Positions 41,210-41,455 of a stretch of DNA of 41,455 nt are shown here, one piece after another (position 1 is the stretch's first letter; each line of letters begins with the position of its first letter). This stretch comes from Burkholderia ambifaria (GTDB taxonomy: Bacteria; Pseudomonadota; Gammaproteobacteria; Burkholderiales; Burkholderiaceae). Both the position numbers and the translations under genes were made by a program. The stretch covers positions 1 through 41,455 of the forward strand of contig NZ_LKPJ01000045.1 in assembly GCF_001443045.1 (NCBI RefSeq). Reading direction: 5' to 3'. Below the pieces are notes generated by a model that saw only the letters and a program-made list of their open reading frames with translations, made no database searches and was not told the origin of the DNA.

Positions 41210-41455
41210 GTAAGCGGCTAGCCAACGCGTCTTGACGAGCGAGTTTAGGCGGCGGTCGAGTGTGGCTGCCAGCGATGCGGCAGCAGCGCGTCGATGTCGC
41301 TGGCCTTGTGGGTCGGCAAGCGTGTCAGGACGTCCTTCAGATAGGCGAGCGGATCGAGCCCGTTCAGTTGCGCCGAGCGGATCAAGCTCATGATGGCAGC
41401 CGCGCGCTGACCGGCGCGCAACGACCCGGCGAACAGCCAGTTGGACCGTCCGACT
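41210..41455 (-). mobile_element. IS66-family element, one end (continues beyond window)
   Basis: Begins GTAAGCGGCTAG at 41210, the usual GTAAGCG-type IS66 terminus, followed by a short spacer and the 3' end of the TnpC transposase gene. The other end and any target duplication lie outside. Confidence 0.75.
41245..41455 (-). CDS. IS66-family transposase TnpC, C-terminal part (partial)
   Basis: The minus-strand frame is open from the window edge to TAA at 41245 and gives about 69 residues: NWLFAGSLRAGQRAAAIMSL, then IRSAQLNGLDPLAYLKDVL and a Pro/His-rich end. These are the conserved terminal segments of IS66 TnpC (DDE_Tnp_IS66 with its C-terminal extension). No lesion is seen in the visible part. 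Confidence 0.88.
   Translation of the reverse strand, partial: VGRSNWLFAGSLRAGQRAAAIMSLIRSAQLNGLDPLAYLKDVLTRLPTHKASDIDALLPHRWQPHSTAA

Noticed and set aside
1..41455. CRISPR arrays, tRNA or rRNA genes
   Set aside because: No regularly spaced repeats and no cloverleaf-like or rRNA sequence was recognised by reading.

Overview
The window looks like an accessory region of a GC-rich betaproteobacterium, most likely Burkholderia sensu lato or a close Burkholderiaceae relative. The basis is codon usage, many LysR regulators, IS407-group, ISL3, IS66 and IS21 sequences, and a betaine/choline-type catabolic locus. This is inference from gene content; no rRNA or other taxonomic marker is present.

Layout. 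1-241 is the right end of an IS3-family element. 239-1228 (minus) holds small genes, including a PD-(D/E)XK-like protein whose stop codon is supplied by the IS end. 1495-2961 is a UvrD/FBH1-like superfamily 1 helicase. 3026-6985 (minus) holds uncharacterised genes: a secreted protein, a two-TM protein, a 63-aa gene followed by a terminator, and two hypothetical proteins. 7533-9375 is a two-gene module of a DUF6602-like nuclease-fold protein and a CHAT/caspase-like His-Cys protein, a plausible undescribed defence pair. 10157-22058 is a divergent catabolic locus: BetB-like dehydrogenase and DddP-like M24 protein on minus; cupin, BetA-like GMC oxidoreductase, OpuAC/ProX binding protein, MFS transporter, beta-hydroxyacid dehydrogenase, a second binding protein and two paralogous LysR regulators on plus. 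It probably handles a betaine- or DMSP-like osmolyte. 22069-23168 is a scar of IS21, Tn3 and cupin remnants. 23327-28586 (minus) is a probable operon: class III cyclase with zinc ribbon, AAA and TPR regions, then a patatin-like phospholipase, then an HD phosphohydrolase. 28758-35555 is a purine-related set: NdmA/NdmB-like Rieske N-demethylase, a complete IS407-group element, NCS2 purine permease, Tsx-like outer-membrane channel, LysR regulator and BON protein. 35623-36886 is a decayed IS3-family element, 37179-38765 a hybrid histidine kinase. 38870-41455 is a nest of ISs: an IS3-family copy split by an intact ISL3 element with perfect 8-bp target duplication, truncated by a further element that is itself interrupted by IS66.

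How it fits together. Two substrate-uptake and oxidation cassettes (osmolyte-type and methylxanthine-type) sit beside a signalling operon and candidate defence genes, separated by IS scars. IS3 ends of the same family lie at both window edges in the same orientation, so the segment may have been assembled or moved by IS-mediated recombination.
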